From Cristatella mucedo (lineage: Eukaryota; Bryozoa; Phylactolaemata; Cristatellidae): 64,000 bases of DNA. Every line of letters starts with the position of its first letter. Positions within the stretch are counted from its first letter, which is position 1. Both the position numbers and the translations under genes were made by a program. Under the pieces are notes generated by a model. That model was not told where the DNA came from and ran no database searches. It was given only the letters and a program-made list of their open reading frames with translations. Shown piece after piece: positions 1 to 11,144 of this stretch. The stretch lies in the NCBI GenBank assembly GCA_009760855.2, contig WPIO01000043.1, positions 744,001-808,000 on the forward strand. The letters run 5' to 3'.

Positions 1-500
1 CGCCTCCTTGTGGCGAGCTGCAATATCCTGCGCCGATATTCTGCTCACTCTATTCCTTGTCTTTCCAAGTTAATTACTGTGGAAACTCGCAGGCCCACAA
101 TGACGGGCAGAAGCTGCAGATCGTATACGGAAATTAGCCTGCACTCGTGAAAAATTTCGACAAACTCCGACTTTGCTTTGAAAGGCTGGCCTTAATTTTC
201 AACGACTTGGCTGGTGAACCAATTTCACTGACTGCAAACCTCAAGAGTTCATAGCCAGCTGAAATTTTTTTTGAAGAGTCCAAAGAAAAAATTAAATCGA
301 AATTAATGATAACCTCTAATGTCAATGTTTCAATAATAAATATGATAGCTTTCTTTTAAAACGGATATAAATCGAATTTTATGAAATTTATTTATCAGCG
401 CTGGTTAGCGAGTCAGCCATGATTAGCGTGTAAGAAGCGTTCGGACGGCCTGGCTACATTTAGTTAACTTTAACTATATAGTAAGCCTCCAATAAGAATG
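1..500. other. No recognisable feature
   Basis: I see no convincing coding region, RNA gene or known repeat here. The sequence is mixed in composition and the short open frames look like chance. Confidence 0.5.
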
Positions 501-717
501 AAGGGCGGAATCTATTTATGCATGTCCATCGCCTATCAAAGGCCGGCGCAACTCAACGTCCGGTTAGTCACGCTCTCACCGGGGAAGCTTACCGAGACGC
601 CATCTCAGCTGACCCAAGCTGTGAAGTACCGGAAACTGTGAAGTGCCAGAAACGCCAGTTGCGGGCGACAGCGAAGGAGGTTGTAGTGCAGAGAGCTCAA
701 TTTGCTGGAATGTCGAC

Positions 718-900
718 GCCATACTCCCCCACGAGGCCAAGCATCGCACCACCCGCTTTTCGGTGTCTAACTGTTTACCTATACCTCGTACAAACCTCGA
801 AAAACCCTGTGGAGACCGCGCATATAGTTCGTATGCTCCCAAAGCCTGGAGCTCACTCTCGACTTCCGTCGCGACATCCCCTTCTTCGTTCGTAAAGCAA
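718..900 (+). mobile_element. LINE family 1 (L2/CR1-like) 3' fragment
   Basis: The stretch matches the end of the reverse transcriptase ORF seen in the longer copies at 13.9-15.6 kb and 37.7-38.9 kb (the block around 'cccccacgaggccaagcatc' and 'tcgtatgctcccaaagcctg'). It is truncated at both ends and carries frameshifts. Confidence 0.75.
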
Positions 901-901
901 C

Positions 902-972
902 TGAAGAGAATCCAATCACTGTCCAGGCGCTTCAATGCGCCTCGCGGCTCGAGCCCACGACCTTGGTCGTGA
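902..972 (-). mobile_element. tRNA-derived SINE (family 2) fragment, reversed
   Basis: On the minus strand it contains a B-box-like 'gggctcgagcc' core followed by 'gaagcgcctg', matching the more complete + strand copy at 26,580-26,725. Only the B-box half is kept. Confidence 0.5.
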
Positions 973-979
973 AAGGCTA

Positions 980-1370
980 GTTACTTACACCTCGACCAAA
1001 TTATTCTACTGCAATCCGGTGCAAGACGGCCTGAGCTCGTACGCTCAAAGCTCTATTTTCGGCGGCATATTACTCTAATCTCCACGTGCGGTTTACTTTG
1101 ATAATTTAACCACAATGGGCTCGGGCATATTCATGCAACGCACTACAACGGCCGGGTAAATACAGCAAACTCGTCTCAAAATGCCCAGAAATTTGATTGG
1201 CAATGGTCCAATGTTAAATTTATTTTAGACTGCGCCGCGTCCAAGGTGCACCCGCATGATTTCAACGCAGTTCGCGATCGCAATCCCGGGCAACTAGCAG
1301 GTCATTGAGCGGTAGCACACGCAAGACTTACCTGAGAGTGTGACTAGTCAAGCTGTATTGACGTGGGCCT
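980..1370. other. Unrecognised spacer, possibly the decayed edge of the satellite
   Basis: No gene is seen. Short satellite-like words ('gcaatcccgggcaa', 'ttcaacgcag') suggest degenerate monomers running into the array that starts near 1,370. Confidence 0.35.
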
Positions 1371-4290
1371 TTGCCGTTAATTGCAACGCAGTGACTGAGA
1401 GCTGACATTACCGGTGGAATTTCCTGGGTGCACCAAAAATAGAGTATACACGAACAAGAAATCTAAATGGGAGATAATCCAGAGGCGTCCAGTCTATTTT
1501 TAATGGATCGTTATAGATTTCCGTATTTCCCAGGCCGTTGCCGTCGATTGCCGCCCATTGCCCTCACATGTACGTTCAAGATTGGTTGATAGGATGCGGT
1601 TGCACTTTTAATACAGCACACTGTTACGCGAGAAAAATTTGATCTTCTCCCACCAGCTTTGTTTGTAATTGTAACAGACAATCACAGATTGCTGTATAGT
1701 CTCGGGAAATTGCCGTCGATCGCCATGGATTGCCCAAGGTTGAACGCGAAAAAGGACTGCATGTGTGCCCACAGTGAGAGTTATATGGGAGGATAATCAC
1801 AAATTCAAGCAGCCAATTTCCAGAAAATTTGAACCAGATTGTTGCAGAAACCGGGCCATTGCCGTCCATTGCCCTCGATTGTGCCTTTGTCGATTGTATG
1901 AAAGGATGTGGCTGCACTTTTAATGCAGCGTAGTGCAATACGCAAGAAAAGTTGGAGCTTCTCTCAGCAAGTGTCGGTCCATTTGTAACTAACTGTCCGT
2001 TATGGATTGGCGTGAATCCCCGGGCCATTGCCGTCGATTGCCGCGTGTTGCCGTCGATTGAACGCGCATCATGGGTGATAATTATGCGCGCACACAGGTA
2101 CATGTTACGTGGAATGAGAGTTGCAGTTTATTGCAGACAATCTTGTCAATTTTCTACGAATTTCGCTATCGGCCCCCATCATTGCTGTTGATTGCCGTGC
2201 ATTGCTGACAGTTAACAAACAGAGCATCTTAAAAATTCTACGGTTTTACTTTGGACGCAGCGGAATGTTATATGTAATGACAATTGAGGCTTCCGGCTGC
2301 CAATTTCTCTTCAATTTGCCGGGAATTGGGGTATTGGCCCAGGACATTGCTGTCGATTGCCGTTCATTGCTCGCGATTGTACGTGCTCGATTGGTTGAAA
2401 GGATTTGATTGCACTTTCAACACAGTGGGCTGTGCACAGGTAAGATATGTTTGATCTTGGCCAAGTCCCTTTCCAGTGATTTGCGATGGACCATAGTGGA
2501 TTGCCATATTTGCCCGGGCCATTGCCGTCGATTGCCATACATTGCGCAAGATTGAACGGTCAGAGCTGGTTGAAAGGTCTGAAAGTATACGCTCGAGCAG
2601 TGAGATTTTACGTGGAATGAGAATTGGAGCGTGGTGCAGCAGATTTCTTGTCGATTTGCCAATCGATATTGGTCCCCTGCCATTGCTGTCAATTGCCGTG
2701 CGTTGTTGAAAATTAACGTGGAAAATGGCCCGAAAGTCCTACGATTTCACTTTTAGAACAAAGAAATGTGAAATACGATGACAATTGGTACTTCGTGCAG
2801 CCAATTAGTGTCGACTTGCCACGGATTGTAGTGGATTGCTTCTTCGAGCCGAGCGGTTGCCGTAGATTGCCATGCATTACCCGAGATTGTACGGCGAAAT
2901 TGCTTAAAATGATGTGGTTGACTTTAACCAGTGTGCTTTGTAACATGCATTAAAATTTGGAGCATTGCGAAACCAATTTCAGGGTATTTTGCATGAGATT
3001 GCTGTAAATTGAGGTATTGGCCCGGGCCACTGCAGTCAATTGCAGTGCATTGCTGCCGAATAATCAAGGCGATTGTAGTGAAATTGTGGGATTACACAAC
3101 AACCACAAATTAAAGCAACGTGCAATCACTATTAGAGCTTAAAGTGTAAGCATTCTGGTTGTTTTCGGCGGGTTGCTATACATTGACGCACTGGCGTGGG
3201 CTGTTGCAGTCGATTGCAGTGCATTGCTGCAGAATGGCCGAGGCAATTACAGTAAAGTTATGCGAGTACACAATAACCAAAGAGTAGAGCAGCACGCAAC
3301 CATAACTAGAGCTTTTAGTGTACACGTTCTGGTCGTTGTGTGGTGGATTGCAGCGGATTTCGGTGGATTAAGGTAGATTGCGGTATGGGACCGGATCGTT
3401 GCAGTCAATTGCAAATCATTGCATGAGAACGCTTGTGCATAATGGAACGAAATTGTGAGGGTGCACTTTGAACTGAGTCTAGTCCTATATGCAAGGTCAA
3501 TTAGAGCTTCGCGATGGCGATTTGAGGATGATTTGCAGTGGAATAGAGTGGATTTCGGTAGTTTTCCAGGTCATTTCGGCGATTGCCACCGATTGCCAAA
3601 GTGCGAGGTTGCACAATTTTTTTAATTTTACGTAATTGCGCACACAGCACGGTGCACTTTAATATGCAATAACAGCTGGAGCCCGATGCAATGCATTTCG
3701 ATTTTCTATGGGGTGGATTGAAGTGGATTTCGGAATTGGCTCGGGCTACTGCAGTCGATTGCAGCGCATTACATGAGAACGGCCGTGCCAATGCAAGTGA
3801 AACTTTTTTAATGCAATTTTGGCAGAGTGTGCTGTCATATGCAATCAAAAAAGGAGCTTTTTGATCAGGATTTCTTTCGTTGCGTGGTGGAATGCAGTGG
3901 ATTGCATTATTGGCCTGGTCCACTGCAATCTTATTTCAGTGGACTTCGTGAGAACGCGTGAGCGGAATCCCGCGAACGTTTCTGGGTACATTGTATGTGC
4001 AGCTTAGTTTGATATTCCAAACTTTTTGGAGCTGTTCGCAGCTGAATTGCGGTGGATTTGACTAGAACTAGAATGGATTTCGGTGGATTGTGGTGGATTC
4101 GGTACAGGCGTCCGGCGTCAAAGCTCATTTGCATAAGTTCGCATGTGCGAAGCGACATGAAATTTGATGGATAGATACATTTGAATGAATGCTACAACAT
4201 TAGTGCAAATTTTGAGCTCTGCAACGCTTACGTCTGGTCGTTGTTAGCCTAATTAGAGTGGATTTCGGCGGACTGCGGTAATTCGTCGAA
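1370..4290. repeat. Diverged satellite array, period about 170 bp
   Basis: A core of the form 'ccattgccgtcgattgccg', followed by a second 'cattgc' word, recurs at about 1535, 1705, 1855, 2020, 2174, 2338, 2513, 2674, 2850, 3017, 3191, 3386, 3560, 3748, 3913 and 4100. That is about 16 units spaced 150-195 bp apart. Between cores each unit carries related text ('tgcacttttaatacagc', 'cagccaatttc'). The core drifts along the array from 'gccgtcgattgcc' on the left to 'gcagtcgattgcag' and 'ggtggatttcggtgg' on the right, so monomers are old and locally homogenised. Short open frames in it are chance products of the repeat. Confidence 0.85.
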
Positions 4291-4440
4291 CCCATATCGC
4301 ACCACTTCTCGCCGGTCTGCACTAGCTCCCAGTCAAGCAACGAATCGACTTCAAGTTCCGTCACTCACTTTTAGGTCCCATTATTTTCTGGCTCCAGCCT
4401 ACCCTGTCAGAACTCCGCCCCATCAGGAAAAAATCGTACG
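4285..4440 (+). mobile_element. LINE family 1 fragment
   Basis: It matches the RT C-terminal region ('cgcaccacttctcgccggtc', 'tcaagcaacgaatcgacttc') found in other family 1 copies, and it abuts the end of the satellite array. Confidence 0.7.
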
Positions 4441-5200
4441 GCCAGCTGTTCGGACTCAAATCGTTTAGCCATACCTTGGTAATAGTGCATACCACTTTTG
4501 AATCATATATCAAGAATCGGTGCTGTTACTAGTAGGAAGAGTTCTTGGAGTCATCAGTAGGTGATATCATTCAGGTCATTAGGACCTAGAGCTTTTTCAG
4601 GCTGGAATCGTGCCTAGTCGTTGCTTTAGTTGCTGGTCCAAGCGTGCAACGTGAGGCGGCTGAACTTGATTCTGGTTCAAGCCCAATAAGAAAGTTGGAT
4701 AAACTCAAGGCACCCTTTTCGTTAACTTACCCTCACATCCTTCCATCTCAAATGTTGAATTGAATTTGAATAATAACAATTTGTTTGATCTTTATTGTAT
4801 ATTTTGCCTAAAAAGAACGTAGTACCTTTTCAGGCACTTTACAACTTTACTACTAAGAGAAGCGATAACCAATAGTTAACGAAAACCTTGGCATACAAAT
4901 TAACCAAGTCTGCAAAAGCACGTATTGATCCTGCTAAGACAAGCATTCAAAAGCACACTCAATGCTCAATGACGTTAGTTAGCTGGACACCCAGTTATTA
5001 GCACTCAATCAATCCTGCAAAGGTAAGCAAACCACACAGGAAAACGTCAGGCCCACAGGGGAGCTATGCAAAAGCATGTCACTGTTATCCTTAAAAAACC
5101 TTCATCTTCGAACAAGCACTCATATGACAATATATTCGGGGAGAGCAAATGCTGCAAAAAAAGGTAGGCTTTCAGCGTGTTTTTTAATGTTGTCAACGTC
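4441..5200. other. Unrecognised, with faint LINE 3'-end traces
   Basis: No gene is seen. A short stretch near 4,815 ('tttcaggcactttacaac') resembles the reversed LINE family 1 tail, but nothing else is identifiable. Confidence 0.35.
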
Positions 5201-5620
5201 TTCAGAGAACAATCCATTTTTAGGCACTTCACAGATGCTGCAAGCGAAGCATGATCAAGTGGTTAGCGTTAACGTGCACAATGTCAACGTGCACAATAAG
5301 GTTAGAGGTAACTTACACATTTTCAACATGTAAACATGGTTAATGCTCGCATGCACAGTATGAACACGCATAAGCAAAAAACGACGGACGAAACTGGTGC
5401 TTAACATATTTTTAAATGTCATAAAGTCAGGAGATGTCGTAACGTCAGTTGGGAGCGAATTCAAGGCTTTGAGAGAATACGAGCTAAAGGCACTGTTTCC
5501 AAACGATTTGAGGTTAGTTTGGGCCAGAGCTAAGTGATTTGAGTCAGAAAAGTGGGTGGCACGACGCCTGGGTTGGTTTGGGGAGTAGTTCACCTAGGTA
5601 GAATAGGTGAAGCCAGAGAA
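5200..5620 (-). mobile_element. LINE family 1 3' fragment (reversed)
   Basis: It reads, reversed, from the 3' end ('ttaggcacttcacagatgct') into the RT C-terminus ('gagaatacgagctaaaggca'). It is diverged from the other copies and ends in the AT microsatellite. Confidence 0.65.
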
Positions 5621-5633
5621 TGAAGAGTCGAAA

Positions 5634-5635
<2 letters not shown>

Positions 5636-5686
<51 letters not shown>

Positions 5687-5935
5687 TGTGACATACCTGG
5701 TCAAGATATATATATATATATATATACTTAAATGTATATATATATATACTTAAATGTATATATATATACATTTGATATATATATTGATATATATACATAC
5801 ATTATACATTATATATATATATATATATACTTAAATGTATATATATATCTATATACTTAAATGTATACATATACATTTGAGTATATATATATATATATAT
5901 ATATATGTGCGTGTGTGTGTATACATATTTGAGTA
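5636..5935. repeat. (AT)n microsatellite with variant units
   Basis: Long TA dinucleotide tracts are interspersed with 'atacttaaatgtat' blocks, followed by a short GT tract near 5,910-5,920. The open frames across it (Tyr-Ile repeats) are spurious. Confidence 0.95.
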
Positions 5936-5939
5936 TATA

Positions 5940-6285
5940 AATAACTTAGGCAGGTATGTCAAGGAATATTCAGCTGGACAGAAATAGCCCTTACGAAGGG
6001 ATGTTTGTTATTTGACCGCAGTGCGTAAGAAATTACGTGCCTATGGACAATTAAAAGCTTATCGGTTCGGGCTCTTGGTCTCCCACACCGGAGGCGGCAT
6101 CAGATACGCCGGCGGCTAGTAAACTGCTTGTTAGTTATGATCGTGCATACCTATTACCGCTTCGTTATCGTAGTTAAAATGCATTCCTATATGTTATTGC
6201 TGTTGCTAAGATCCGCGAATTATGCATTGACAAAAGAAAAGCACCCCAGTGCCACCTCGGGGGGGGGGCCTGGGCCCCGAGCTGA
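5940..6285. other. No recognisable feature
   Basis: I see no gene or known repeat. It includes a G8 run near 6,260 next to the following LINE fragment. Confidence 0.4.
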
Positions 6286-6287
6286 GA

Positions 6288-7035
6288 CGCCGCTACGTAA
6301 CATTGCTAAAATTCGGGATTGTTTCGACAGGGATACCACATCTATATTGGTCCGTGCATTTTTGACATCCCGTCTCGACTTCTGCAGCTCACTGCTCTCT
6401 GCCCTACCGGCCTGTGCACTCAGGCTCTTACGGCTGGTGCATAACTCTGCAGCTAGGCTTGTCTGTCGTGAGCGACGTAGTTGCCACATCGCACCACTTC
6501 TCCCCGATCTGCACTGGCTACCAGTCAAGCAAAGCATCGACTTCAAGGTTTCGTCGCTCACTTTTAGGCTCCTTCATTCTTTGGCTCCCAGCCTACCTAC
6601 CAGATCTACTCCCCCACCAGGCTAAGCATGGTACCACCCGCTTTTCGAAATCTAACTATTTACTCACACCTCTTAGAAATCTCAAATCTTTCAGAGACCG
6701 TGCTTTTAGCTCGCATGCTCCAAAAGCCTGACTTGTCCACATTTAAAAAGAAACTAGAAGTGCATCTACGTATGACAGGGCAGCATTTAGTGGATCCCTG
6801 TGATTCGTCCTTTACGTGCTTATGCGTACTGACACTGCATGCTGCCGCTAGCCATACTTGCGTGGAGACCCTGTGCTTATCACCCCTAACCATGTTATTC
6901 TTGTTGTTTACTGAGCACGCTGCCACCAACCATTCGATCGCGCTTCATTTGCAGCAATGTAAAGTGCCGAGAGGAAGTTCTCTACGGGTGCTCTATGAAG
7001 TGTATTATTATTACTATTGTTATTACGGAATTTTG
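6288..7035 (+). mobile_element. LINE family 1, 5'-truncated copy with 3' tail
   Basis: It covers the C-terminal part of the RT ORF in several frames, then the 3' UTR ('cctaaccatgttattc', 'gcagcaatgtaaagtgccga') and an ATT-repeat tail at about 7,000-7,030. Frameshifts and stops make it inactive. Confidence 0.8.
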
Positions 7036-7449
7036 TAGCGATTTACTGCCTACAGGCTCAGCACCAACGAGTGCTAAATAGCATTTGGCTTCCTTCCAGC
7101 CTCCGTCAGGCGATGTCTTCATTGCTTCTCTACAGTACTAGCAAATGTGTTTCTGCATCTTGTTGCTGTGGCTAGTCTGACGGGCAGGCGAGACGCGACA
7201 GTCACGTTGGATAAAGCGTCTGGTGAACAAGTGCGACGGCTGCTGGTAAGGTAGTGAGGCCAGCCTGCGTTTTAGCCGTGGCTACATTGATGACAGAGAG
7301 CTCTTTCCCTGGTTTGGGCCAGCCGTCTAGTGCTCGTCTTAATAAGCCGGGATCACGGGGGAGGGCTCGAGCACTGCGGCGCCCATGAAGCGCTCGGTGA
7401 AATGCCGAAGCATCTGTGTAAATTCTGATGAGAGAAACAGACATAACAA
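7036..7449. other. No recognisable feature
   Basis: This spacer between two LINE fragments has no convincing ORF or repeat. Confidence 0.4.
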
Positions 7450-7775
7450 TAACAATAATAATAATGCACTTGATAGAGCGCCCTCGGAGAACTCAATCTC
7501 TTTCTAGGCGCTTTACATCTGCTGAAAAGGGAAACGAATTAGAATGATGAGTAATATCATGCTTGATAAACAACATGAATAACATGGTTAGGGGTGACAT
7601 GCACAGGGTCAGCATGCAAATGTGGTTAGTGGCAGCATGCACAGTGTCAGCACGCATAAGCACATGAAGGACGAATCGCAGGGACCCACTAAAGGCTGTC
7701 CTAAATAGGTGTGTTTTTAAGTTCTTTTTAAATGTGGTCAAGTCAGGGGACGTTCTGACGCAAGTCGGGAGCTCG
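7450..7775 (-). mobile_element. LINE family 1 3' end (reversed)
   Basis: It starts with the complement of the ATT tail (7,447-7,465), then the reversed 3' UTR ('gcacttgatagagcgccctc', 'ggttaggggtgacatgcaca'), and stops within the RT C-terminus at 'acgcaagtcgggagct'. Confidence 0.85.
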
Positions 7776-8502
7776 CTCTCTCCCGCTCGTTCTCCGCCCC
7801 CCTCCGAGCGGCGGCGATCGCGACGACGCGGCGACGGCCTCGAGAACGACGATCGCCAGGCTTGCCGCGCCGGTCCTCTTCAGCTGCAGGTGAGATTAGC
7901 CCCGCGAGAGCAAGCCAGCGGCGAGCGCCGCGCGCGCTGCTCGTCATCAAGGCCGGGGGGTGCAGGGCAGGGCGGGGCGGGGCGGGGCACTCTGAACTCG
8001 GCGGTTGCTCCTTTCGCCACGATCCAGATCGGGAGCCGACGGCTCCCTGTAGCACAGTATCGCGACGAAAGCGTGGCGAGTCACAATCGAAATCGCTGGT
8101 CTGCATGTACACGATAATAATAATAATAATAGTCGCACAAAACATTTGCACGGAGCTCCCTGCACGTAAGTGCTCCTTGCACGCTCCTCCCTGCACGTAA
8201 GTGCAGTAATCACCGTGTCCCTTGCTTGAGGTAACTTTTGGTGCAAGGTACGAGTTACGAGGGGCAAAGCTAAGTTAGGGGAAAGCTGCAAGCTAAAACT
8301 GCTGCTTTCAGCTTTCAGTTGAGTGCTTGCAACCTCGGCGAAAGGAAAGGCGAGGATTTAGAAGACGCTCCTGCATTTTAATGATTACAGACCGGGTTTG
8401 CTTCAGTGGTTTAAATCGTCGAAAAAGCGACCCAGAGCGAACGCCAATTCGCTGCAAGCTATGCACAGGCGGCGTCGTGCCATTATAGCCCCCCCCCTGC
8501 GT
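7776..8502. other. CpG-rich block and spacer, no gene identified
   Basis: Positions 7,780-8,060 are GC- and CpG-rich with several open but unrecognised frames; 8,110-8,500 is ordinary sequence with a short AAT repeat (8,112-8,131). I see no splice-consistent exon. It could be a promoter or CpG-island remnant. Confidence 0.3.
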
Positions 8503-8695
8503 CTGGTGAGCCGTGATGGCACACTAGGTAAGGCGGTTGCTTTCACGACCTCGGTCCCGAGGTCGTGGGTTCGATTCCTGTGGTAGGCGATTCCTTATCG
8601 CCACTGCAAGCGGTGGTGATAGCCGTAAAGGCTCTTCTGTCGCTATACAAAAAGAGGCTGTTTAATCAGCTAGGATTTTTTTTAAGAGTGTATCG
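8503..8695 (+). mobile_element. tRNA-derived SINE (family 1)
   Basis: The head is tRNA-like, with an A-box-like 'tggcacactaggtaaggcgg' and a B-box 'ggttcgattcc' near 8,569. The body is 'gcggtggtgatagccgtaaa' and the tail 'aggctgtttaatcagct'. Related copies lie at 19,780, 25,800, 31,070 and 33,888. The 3' body rules out a functional tRNA gene. Confidence 0.8.
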
Positions 8696-8729
8696 TCACT
8701 CCAGGTCACCGACTCAGACTGCTGTATAG

Positions 8730-9232
8730 GTCTAATAATAATTATAATAATAACACGCTTGATAAAGAACCCTCGGAGAACTCAAGCTCTTTCTAGGCAC
8801 TTTACATTTATTGCAAAGGAAACACAATCGAATGGTGAGTGGCTTCATGTGTCGTGTGAGCCGGTTACTTCTCGGCCACCAACGTATGCCCCATCCGCAG
8901 CAGGTGGTTGAGCAATTGACTCGGCGCAGCCTTTGATGTAAGCTTGTGGCCCACCACAGTGGCTCACCACAGATGCGCTCCCTTGTCTGTGGTGAGTCAG
9001 CCCCTAGCTCATATACGTACCCCCCCCCGAAATAAAGACCCGAGTCTCGTTCGCCGCTCACGTTCGCCCTCTCGTGTCTTCGTGTCTCAGCGAGACCACT
9101 AGCGCTGCTGCTGCCGGAGACACAGTGACGTAACACATGCTCGATAAACAACATGAATAGCATGGTTAGGGGTGACGTGTACAGAGTCAGCATGCAAATG
9201 TGGTTAGTGGCAGCCATGCACAGTGTGTCAGC
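8730..9232 (-). mobile_element. LINE family 1 3' end (reversed), split by an insertion
   Basis: The reversed tail and 3' UTR are at 8,730-8,850, and the match resumes at 9,135-9,230 ('ctcgataaacaacatgaata'). The intervening 8,850-9,135 is unrelated and contains a C/G-rich run, so it is an inserted segment of unknown type. Confidence 0.7.
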
Positions 9233-9291
9233 GAAAGGTCTGAGCGCTCTCGATTGCTACCGCACCACGCCGCCGTCGGCGGCGGAGCAGG

Positions 9292-9375
9292 TTCTAATAA
9301 TAATAATGACCATAATAATATATTTGTATAGCGCCCTCAGAAAGCTCAATCTTTTTCTAGGCACTTGACAAGACT
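9292..9375 (-). mobile_element. LINE family 1 tail fragment (reversed)
   Basis: Only the complement of the ATT tail and the last part of the 3' UTR remain ('tagcgccctcagaaagctca'). It is followed by an unrecognised GC-rich stretch to 9,620. Confidence 0.7.
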
Positions 9376-9629
9376 CGCTAGCCGCGCTCGGGCGGGCGAC
9401 GGCTGCTGCGCCGTCGGTCGCGAAATCTCCGGCCTGCCGCCGTTGCACGAGCCACGCTAGCGGCATCTAGATCTGGAGCGGCAACGACGCGTTTGCAAAA
9501 ACACGGCGAGTGACTGGCGAGGAAGGAACCCCAAGCAGCCGATGGCGGTCGAGCGGGCCGTAGCGCCCCGCCTCGACGGTCGGGCAGCAGGGGCTCGGTC
9601 CGTGAGATCGGCAGCCTTTGGACCAAGGG

Positions 9630-9677
9630 TGATTAATAATAATAATAATGCATTTGATAAAGCGCCCTCAGAGAACT

Positions 9678-9712
<35 letters not shown>

Positions 9713-9868
9713 GGCGCTCTACATTTGCTGCAAAGGGAAATGCAATTGAATGGTGAGTAATATAATGCTTGATAAACAAACAAAATGAATAACGTGGTTA
9801 GGGGTGACATGCACAGGGTCAGCATGCACATGTGGTTAGTGGCAGCATGCACAGTGTCAGCACGCATA
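9630..9868 (-). mobile_element. LINE family 1 3' end (reversed) with internal (CT)n expansion
   Basis: The copy carries an expanded CT run at about 9,680-9,712 inside the conserved 'aatctctttctaggcgc' site. It is interrupted at 9,868 by a family 2 element and resumes at 10,150-10,240. Confidence 0.85.
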
Positions 9869-10157
9869 TGTAATGTAATGTCATGTAATGTAATGTATCT
9901 CCGTCAGTAACTCCACAAAGTCATAAAGACCATGTGGGCGTTACGCAGGAGAGTTTTGTATAGCGCACTCACAGCCTAAGCGGCTTTCGGTACGCATTCG
10001 GTAGCCAACAGACTTCGTCTCACGCAACAAAGAGAAAGTGGGAAGCATAGCAGAGTTAGGAGAGCAGTTGAGGTAGTGAGTAGCATAGAAGTAGCAGTTC
10101 AGGACCGCTGAAAAAGATGTGCCATAGTCGGCAGTTGGAGAGTAGATGTCACGCATA
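9861..10157 (-). mobile_element. LINE family 2 3' end inserted with an 8-bp target duplication
   Basis: A reversed family 2 3' end with a pentanucleotide 'taatg' tail (9,869-9,895) sits inside a family 1 fragment. The host word 'cacgcata' occurs on both sides (9,861-9,868 and 10,150-10,157), a clean target-site duplication giving the insertion order. Confidence 0.85.
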
Positions 10158-10239
10158 AGCACGTGAAGGACGAATCGCAGGGACCCACTAAATGCTGTCC
10201 TAAATAGGTGTGTTTTTTTAAGTTCTTTTGGCGAGGCAA

Positions 10240-11116
10240 GAATCAGAAAAAGGGCCCGCTTCAATTAGAGACTACTCAGAAGTGGACGAGTGGACGTGCC
10301 GCGAGCGAGTTTGAGGACCGGATAGATCTGACCGCCGCGGTGCTCGCGCAGATCCAGGGCGCGAGATGGCGCGAGAGCGACGGAGAATGAGACAGAGAGG
10401 CGGACGGGCAGGAGCGACAGGACAGACGCGTGCGACAATATTGGGCCAATGGACGCGCGCAGGGAACTCCGGCGGCTGGCAAATGGAGGCCAAGCGTGGC
10501 CTGACGAATTCCGGGCACAGTCGCCGGTCACGACGCGCGGCGGTGAATGCGAAGGCGCGAGCTCTCGCTAAGAACGACCGCACCTGGACCGGCTCCAGGG
10601 CCGCCTGCTGCAGGGATCAGGTGGTGCGGGCTGCGATCGACGAGCCGCCGTTAGCGTTAGCAGTGCGGCCTTGACCGACCTTCCCCACCCTACCCAGCCC
10701 CAAACCCAGCCGGACGGGCCGGGGTAACTTGAACCGCGACCGCGGTCTAGCTTGCGGTGAGGCATTCCCGCGGTCCAACATTCTCGCGGCCTAAAAGTTC
10801 CCGCGGCCTAAATGTTCATCGCCGAACCGTCTCGCCTCGTTCCCGTAGTGGTGTCACTGTTCTAGAGTCCGCGGCGCTGCCCAGAAATCCGAGGCGCTAT
10901 AGTGCAGGTGCACCCGGCGACGCCAGGCTGTCAGGAAGTTCTCAGGAGCGGGGTGTGAGCACGCAGCGTCCTGCTAGGCGGCAGCCACCGGTAGGTGGCG
11001 CGACTTTAATTGTCTGTGGCCTGGCGAAAATGCGACCCTTAACCTTTGCCTGGACGTAAACTGAATCGCCCACGCCAGGTCTCGCCAGCCATTGTTCCTC
11101 AAGCTTCCTGTAGAAA
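10240..11116 (+). promoter_or_regulatory. CpG-rich 5' region of BRI3-like gene 1 (inferred)
   Basis: The 10,280-11,100 stretch is GC-rich and dense in CpG, with no TATA box I can place, and leads directly to the first coding exon at 11,117. I infer a CpG-type promoter and 5' UTR. Overlapping open frames here look like composition artefacts. Confidence 0.45.
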
Positions 11117-11144
11117 ATGTCTGCACCGCCACCGCCGCCCTACG
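11117..11144 (+). CDS. BRI3-like: BRI3-like gene 1, coding exon 1
   Basis: Start codon at 11,117 in the context 'tagaaaatg'. It encodes MSAPPPPPY plus the first base of a Gly codon (phase 1), and the donor gtgagt is at 11,145. Confidence 0.8.

Noticed and set aside
1370-4290. CRISPR-like regular spacing of short repeats
   Set aside because: The spacers are themselves related, repeats are imperfect and the context is eukaryotic; it is a satellite.
5544-5798. Tyr-Ile-rich open frame
   Set aside because: Translation of an (AT)n microsatellite.
8520-8590. Possible tRNA gene
   Set aside because: The A/B-box-like head continues into a SINE body repeated elsewhere, and no clean cloverleaf is seen.
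10265-10765. Overlapping Arg/Pro-rich frames upstream of BRI3-like gene 1
   Set aside because: Several frames open at once, as expected from GC-rich promoter sequence.
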